Source of the DNA: Bilabrum cf. latius
Taxonomy: Eukaryota; Bigyra: Bicosoecida; Bigyra; Bicosoecida
NCBI GenBank assembly: GCA_965178125.1
Contig: OZ237750.1
Coordinates: forward strand, 1-64,000
DNA length: 64,000 nt
Direction: 5' to 3'
In this document: positions 58,301 through 64,000 of the stretch, piece by piece
How positions within the stretch are numbered: position 1 is the stretch's first letter
Layout: each line of letters starts with the position of its first letter
The notes under the pieces: generated by a model
Databases searched by the model: none
Told to the model about the DNA's origin: nothing
What the model saw: only the letters and a program-made list of their open reading frames with translations
Made by a program: the position numbers and the translations under genes

Positions 58301-61177
58301 GGATTGCTGGACAGGCAGGGTAGCGGAACCAGTCTGGCGAGCGGTGCGGTAGGTGCTGGTGCTGGCAAGGAGGCGTTCGGGGGAAGGGACGGTGGCGGTG
58401 ACGCTGATGCCGGTGTGGGCGTGCTAGGCAGCACTGGGGGCCTGGATGAGATGCCGTCAATCGTCAGCGTGACATCAGTGCGGACCAGCGACAGCGGCCA
58501 GGGTCCCAACCAGGGGAGGCGCAGCCGCGGCCGCGGGGAGCGCCGCGGGGGCCAGAAGCAAGGGTAGCAGAAGGGACCAGGGCAGAGACACAGGGACCCG
58601 AATGCCGTGCAGGCATCTCCGGGTACGGAGCGGCGCCGGCTGCGCAACGCCGGGAGGGACGGCTTGCCCAGACTGCGGATTGGTGTGGGGCAAAGCACGG
58701 GGGACAGGCCACCTGATGGGAGGAGGTCGGCGGCCTCCCCCTCCCGAGACTCGAGGGACCGCAGCCGCCCAGGAGACGGCGAGGAGTTCCAGCCCCTCCT
58801 TTCGGCCCGCACTGCAGCGTCAGAAGCGGCCCAGCGGTCTGGTTCTCGCGATTTCCGCGACGATCCCAGGGTGCTGCTGCCAGTAGCGGCGGGGTCGAAC
58901 GGCAGACAGGTGCCGCGAAGCAGCCGCGGGAAGGACGTCATCATCCCAGGGGCAGGGAACAACGGGGGTGCCGACGGCGTCTCTGAGGGGCTGGGGCTGG
59001 GGCTCGGGCATAGGGGTAGACCTCCCCGGTCTGTGGCTTTCGTGTCGAGCGTTGACTCGGCCGATAGCGGCACCAGCAGCGGCGGCGCTCCGGGCGGTGC
59101 TGGCGTGAACGCCCCTAGCCATGGCAGGAGGGGTCGCCGCCGCAGCAGGGACAGCGTGGGTGCCGGTGGTTCCCGCCGGGACGTCTCCCCTCTTCGCCGG
59201 CCGGGTGGTGGGGATCCCAGTGACCGAGGCATCGCGGGGGGTCGCCACAGCCGAAACAGGGATTCTGGCTCCGGATCTGTGCACGGAGGACCTTCCGGCT
59301 CCGGATCCGATCCTCTCGCTGACACCGGTCGCACGCACGTCAGCGAGCTGGGGAACACGGCAACCCCCTCTGCGATTGGGGGCGGCGCCGGTGGCGGTGA
59401 GAACGGGCTGTCGGCCTCGCAGAGCCGCAGACAGGCATCGGGCGGGGAGGAGCCCTGGTCTCCCCTCTCTGCTGCGGGGAGCGGGGCGGGGAGCGTGGGT
59501 GCGGTCGGGTCGCCGATGGCGCGGGCTGCGCGTGGCAAGTGGCCCAACGGACCCGATGCTCTGGATCGGCAGCTCATGCAGCACCAGCAGCATCGCGGCG
59601 AAGACCTGCATGGCCAGCACCAGCAGCATCAGAAGCAGTCCTTTCCTGGCTCTGCTGCGGATCGCGAGGGCCTTGCATCGCGGGGCACTATCCTGGAGGT
59701 GGACGTCACCGACGGTGGCATGCGGTACTCGACCCCTGGTGCGGGTGGACAGTCGGGTGGTTCGGAGGCGGGGCGGCATAGGGACCGGCCCCACCGGGGC
59801 TCCTTCGGGATCGCTGCAGTGGGAATGCTGGCGGGCGGGAGCCAGGGGGCCGAGGGTGTCGGGCTGGGGCTGCAGATCCTGCATCAGGGCGGCAAGGGTC
59901 ACGCCCAGCATCACCACCACGGGTCGGTGCACCGGAGGGGCCTATCCGATGGCCTCGCCTTCGCGGGCCTGCACGATGCGATGATGCCCGCAGTTGGGGA
60001 GGAGCAGGAAGAAGACGAGCTTGAGGGCAGCATGTCGGGAAGGGGCTCAAGGGGCCGCAAGCAGAGCAGGGGTGGGGCTGGGGGCAGAGGAGAAGGGAAG
60101 GATGCTACGAGGGGCTACGGTGCAGAGCTTCCCAAATCGCTGACCCACGGGTCGCCTTCGGATGGCCCCAGGCACGGCCGGCGCCAGGGAGGGCAGTCAA
60201 AGCCCCACTGGGATGCCGCCCAGCAGCTGCAGCCACCCCGGGAAAGGGGCTACTCTGTGCCCCAGCAGGGAGAGGTCCTGGGCAGGAGCGCCTTATTGAT
60301 GTCGACAGCCCACTCCACGTCGGCTGCGCAGCTTTAGAGGTAGCACCAGCCAAGTCATGGCCATCACCAGCAGCAACAGCAGCAGCAGCAGCCGCATTCT
60401 ACCTCGAGACACCAGGGCCGGGGCCTGGGACTGCAGCTGCATGGTGAAGGGGCAGGGTCTGGGTCCAACGGTGGATCTCTGTCCAGCAGCCAAGACCTCC
60501 GGTACGGAGGCCCTGTGTCTCGCAGCAGCAACGCCAATGGCACCGCGCACCAGCCGCCGCAGCAGAGCACGAGGCCCATCCCCAAGTCGGCCCACGGTGC
60601 GCCCTCGCAGGGCGGCTACAACGACAGGGTGCTGCGGACCGGTCTGGTTGGTGCCCATGTGCGCGGCATCGACGGGCAGCCGTACCACCAGTACTAGCAG
60701 CAGAGCCACCGCCAGTCGCAGCCTCAGAGGGTGCACACCGGTCACGGTGCCGGCCATTCGCACGCGCCCAGCCCTTATGCTGCCGCATAGACGCTTGGGC
60801 CGAGGAGTCGAGGTGGAAGGGGCGTCCGTGGGGGCCGGCGCATGCCCACCCCACTGGTGGGCGGCACTGCGGGTGCGGGTGCTTCGCACAAGCGACCGGG
60901 TGGGCTCGCCGCGGCGGCGGGTTACTCTTCCGGGGCTCGTCGGTAGGGCTTGCCCCTTGGGGGGTTGGGAGCGGGCGGTGCTGGGGGGCGGCGACTGGGC
61001 GGGGCGCGCCGGCTGCCTTCTGGTGGGGGTGGGCTGGGTGCTGGGGGCATGATGCACCTGGGGCCCAGGTCCATGTCGTCCGTGCAGCAGGCTGGGGAAC
61101 ACGGCGGTAGTGGCGCTAGGGGAGGTGTCATTGGGTTTGGGCGGTTTGGTGCGCGCCAGGAGCTCGTGAGGGGCTGA
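55379..61177 (+). CDS. CDKL-type protein kinase with giant disordered tail
   Basis: CMGC kinase of the cyclin-dependent-kinase-like group, whose members regulate cilium length and transport. Exon 1 55379-55416 (MNKYELLGTVGEG), intron 55417-55524 (108 bp, GTGAGC...CTCGCAG), exon 2 55525-61177 ending TGA; 1,896 residues. Kinase marks: glycine loop completed across the intron (GEGTYGVV), VAVKGF with Lys33, LREVRLLKNIRHENIVELIE, YLVFEYVQRTLLEDLE, HRDLKPEN 124, DFGFAR 144, activation-loop TDY at 188 followed by TRWYRAPELL, and DVWAAGCLAAEL. A roughly 35-residue insert separates DFGFAR from TDY. The kinase ends near 56,550; the other 1,530 residues are Ser/Gly/Arg/Gln-rich, with Gln runs near 60,375. 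At least twelve TAG codons, mostly in the tail; the first (56333) is inside the kinase domain. Confidence 0.9.
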
Positions 61178-61419
61178 GAGCAGGATCCCTCTACGTAGCC
61201 CTACCACGCAGCCGAAAGGATGAGCACTGATTTCAAGCATTTAAATTTTTTGTGTTTCTGGCCTGATTCTCCTCAAGGTATGGTACTATTCCGGCATCCC
61301 TCCATATCTTTAGATGCGGTGACCACATCCGGGATTGTGGTCCCCTCGGAGTCACGACAGAATCCAGATCTCAGATCAGATTCCAAATCCGGATCTGAGG
61401 TACAAAATATATTAATGCA
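61178..61419. other. Convergent 3' spacer
   Basis: 242 bp between the ends of the CDKL and VAC14 genes, AT-richer than both, with short direct echoes of ATCCGGAT/CAGATCTCAGATCAGATT. No gene seen. Confidence 0.5.
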
Positions 61420-64000
61420 TTATCTTCCAGTCCCCTCCTCCACCCCATCGAGCTCTGCCAGCACGTGGGCCCGCCCCGAGCTTGATCCACCCCGCGATCG
61501 CATCTCCCCTTTCCTTCGGTCGTGCCACTCCAGCAACCGCTCGTCCTGCTATGACAGCTCTCCAGGTGCTACTGCACCCGCGTGGCTACCACTGACAGTC
61601 ATTGCCACGTGCATGGAAGCGACTGCTCCTAGCCTGTCCCGAAGAGTAACATACGCGGGGCTCTACGGAAGTAGCATCAGGAGACCGTAGAGAGCGCCAA
61701 CCAGCTGCTGGTGGTCCGGCCTCCACGGCTGCAGCAACTGCATGCGGAGAGCAACAAACACTGGTGACTCGATCAGCTGCACTGCCTGATCACAGTGCAT
61801 CAGCGTGCCCACCGTGACCTCTCTCTCGCCCACGCGCTGGATTACGGCCCTAGCAAGCTCGTACCTCCCTGCCAGCAGGCACAGCATGAAAGTCGCCACC
61901 GGGCTTGCGCTCCACGACAAAAACAACTCCTGGAACAGGTCGGTACCGTCTGTGCCACCAGTGGCCGTGCCTGACGATGCTCGTCCGCCACTTTCCCTGT
62001 CATCTCCTGATTCTGCGCCACCCCTGAGCTCATCTCGCAGCCCGACCAGCTCCGGCGCCGTCAGCAGCAGCAGGGAGAGCATGTCCACCATGAGGTTTAC
62101 GAACCTTCGCTCAAACTTCGACGGAGAAGAACTTCGGCGCCCGTCTCTGGTCGTTGCATCGGTAACATCAGTTGACGTAGCCTAGGCGCTGGCTGTGACG
62201 AGCGTTGCACCCGGGCTATCCTCGCTTGCACCCGCGTCGCGACCGTCTGCGCCGCGTAGTAGCCTGGCTAGCGTGACATACGTGGCTCTCGAATCGAGCA
62301 AGTCGCACAGGTGCCTCAAAATCTTGGCTCCTCGCGTCTCTCGCAGCCTTTCCCTGGTCCTTAACTGCTCGAGCACGCTGCGAAGAAGCCTGCCACGGAA
62401 GGCGGCCGGGTCCACCTGGCACATGGCCCCGAGCACTTCGAGGTGCGAGCCCAGCTCCCCCTCAGAAATGCTCTCGTTGGACACATTGGTCAGCAGAGGC
62501 AAAGAAACGGAGTCAACCGCAGACATGACGTGCCCTGGGTACAGCTCCAGCAGCAGCAGCAACCAGGCCAGCGACCACGCCCGGCAAAGCTTGCTGTCCG
62601 AAGACACGTACTTGGTGACCATCTCAACCAGCATGCGGATATCGGTGGACTGAAGACGGCCCCCACCTGAAGGATCCGCGTCTTCGTTCTCGTCGCTATC
62701 CGCTGCTTGGTCTACGTTCCCGGCAGATGCAGCTGCCGTGGCAGCACCTGCGGACGCAGCGGCCGCACCGCTTGCAGCCGCCCCTTTCGCGGTACCTTTG
62801 CCCGAGCTACTCCCGCCTTCTATACCACCCGGCTGACCGGCACTACTCTCGCCCAAGGCACCGCCGGTACTCACCGTCATGCTAGCCCCACTAGCTCCAG
62901 CAGCAACCCCGCCGGTGGGCCGGCCGTCGCCTTCAGACATGAGTCGTGCGAGCCCCATGAGCACCCTGTTCACCCCCTGGGCCTCCTCCTGCACAGCTGC
63001 GTCCTCATCCGAGGCAGCCAGCAGCACGGCCTTCACAGTGGAGGGAAGCATGCGAGCCGCGCCCCTGCCGCACCTCTCTGTCACCAGCCTGGTCCACCGC
63101 AGTGCAACCCTCCGCGGATATGTCGGTCCGGACTCTACCTGCTGCACCAGCTTGGCCACCACTGCAGGGGCGTTGATGCCTCGGAGCAGCTCGTCGGGTG
63201 CGAGTGTCTCCACGATCGCGTAGAACCGCTCAAGCGCCTGCGCAGCAGCATCGCTGACCTCTGGCGCGCGGGTGCTTGTTGCGAGCAGTTCCAGGAGCCG
63301 ATCCACAAATTCAGATAAGAAAACCACCATGTCGATCCCGGGCACGTTATCCAGTGCCTGCAGCCACCACACCATGAGCAGGGACAGGTCCTTGGACGTG
63401 CTCTGGCACACCTACAGCAGCACGGGGAGAAACCCAGCCACGTCGAAATCCTCCCCGGCCTGGTACACCACCTCCCGCAGCAGCTCGTTCAGTCGCTGGG
63501 CCGCCCCCACGACGCGCAAGTCATCGTCCTGGTGCAATCTAGCCACCGCTACGAAGAGGATCCGTACGAGGACTGGGTCCGTGGCCATGGCGCTCCTCGA
63601 GGTCTTGCACAGCTCGAATAGAGCCTCCACCCCCTACAGCCTGAGCTCGGGCTCCCGCGCGCCTACCACCTCCATGGTCGCCCGGAGCATCTCTGCCACA
63701 TGCGGCTCCAGCTATGCCTGGGTGAGGACCCTGGCGAGCTCCTTGATGACTGCCATGGCTCCCTGCAATGAGGTGAGCAGCACGGGATAGACTCACGCTT
63801 TGTGGACCAGCAGATAGTGCAGTTAATACGATTTTGACGCAGTACAAGCTCACCATTATTGCTAGTAGGTCCTATTGTCCCATCTATAGATCCGTAAATA
63901 CTCGAATGACATCTGCAGCGCCTTGCTTGTTCTCGATAAGCAAGCCTCTAACGATGTGTCCGATTGCCGTTGCGCCTCTTGATCGCTCCGTGGCATCTCT
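61420..64000 (-). CDS. VAC14: VAC14, PIKfyve complex scaffold (5' end outside the window)
   Basis: HEAT-repeat scaffold that assembles the PIKfyve/Fab1-FIG4 complex making PI(3,5)P2 on endolysosomes. Visible: exon 64000-63854 (continues past the edge), intron 63853-63763 (91 bp, GTGAGC...ATTGCAG), exon 63762-61420 ending TAA; 829 residues so far. The HEAT region includes LRL-TAG-GVEALFELCK, DVAGFLPVLL, and a middle segment ALDNVPGIDMVVFLSEFVDR. The Fig4-binding C-terminal block is clear: ELFLSWSASPVATFMLCLL, EREVTVGTLMHCDQAVQLIE followed by SPVF, and ALYGLLMLLP-TAG-SPAYVTLRDRL. That TAG (61665-61663) occupies the glutamine that follows LLMLLP in VAC14 proteins. An Ala/Gly/Ser linker of about 80 residues interrupts the HEAT region. 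Confidence 0.92.

Noticed and set aside
58249-59577. 442-codon minus-strand ORF, and others opposite the CDKL tail
   Set aside because: Pro/Ser/Arg-rich antisense of a Gly/Arg/Ser-rich coding tail; no independent support.
8507-64000. TAG read as leucine or glutamate
   Set aside because: Leu fits few sites and conflicts with MAD2, VAC14, P4-ATPase and TOM3 positions; Glu fits the P4 DKTGT site but not the invariant Gln sites.

Overview
This window is nuclear DNA from a microbial eukaryote, read from one chromosome end inward. The left 8.1 kb is telomere-type CCCTAA repeat; the rest is compact and gene-rich, with short GT-AG introns (mostly 83-108 bp), divergent and convergent gene pairs, and very long low-complexity protein tails. 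The main result is that the genes only make sense if TAG codes for an amino acid. All 17 gene models are open for hundreds to thousands of codons apart from in-frame TAG; every model ends in TGA (12) or TAA (5), none in TAG. In-frame TAG falls on conserved glutamines in MAD2 (twice), a P4-ATPase motif, VAC14, RRS1 and a THH1/TOM1/TOM3 protein (twice), and inside a CAG run. UAG is therefore read as Gln. The many short ORFs that end at TAG are pieces of larger genes, not pseudogenes.

Layout. 1-8125: five perfect or near-perfect CCCTAA tracts of 115-123 copies alternating with tetramers of a 155-bp satellite, then an innermost tract of about 146 copies. 8125-8280: 55-bp minisatellite. 8507-13340 (-): TRAPPC8/Trs85. 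14031-19583 (+): protein with four TPPP/EF-hand-like modules. 19885-21998 (+): GUP1-type MBOAT acyltransferase. 22188-23003 (-): MAD2. 23166-23564 (+): DNAL4 dynein light chain. 23616-24692 (-): RRS1. 24852-26030 (+): unknown basic protein. 26031-26921: AT-rich gap. 26922-28469 (-): Dpy-30/RIIa-like protein. 28763-29920 (+): unknown protein. 30344-39279 (+): P4-ATPase-guanylyl cyclase fusion. 39450-41075 (+): PSTK with a long Ala-Gly repeat. 41272-43982 (-): glycyl-tRNA synthetase. 44480-52684 (+): voltage-gated/CNBD potassium channel. 52914-53996 (+): AKTIP/FTS-like UEV. 54145-55164 (-): THH1/TOM1/TOM3 membrane protein. 55379-61177 (+): CDKL-type kinase. 61420-64000 (-): VAC14, cut by the window edge.

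Functional picture. Several genes point to a flagellated cell with cGMP signalling: axonemal dynein light chain, CDKL kinase, TPPP-like and Dpy-30-like proteins, the bifunctional guanylyl cyclase and a CNBD channel about 5 kb from it. Others are housekeeping (TRAPP trafficking, ribosome biogenesis, spindle checkpoint, PI(3,5)P2 scaffold). PSTK implies a selenocysteine pathway, so UGA may also have a second meaning. The P4-ATPase-cyclase fusion is best known from alveolates, but telomere type, base composition and gene content do not fix the lineage; I leave the organism as an unassigned protist, possibly within SAR.
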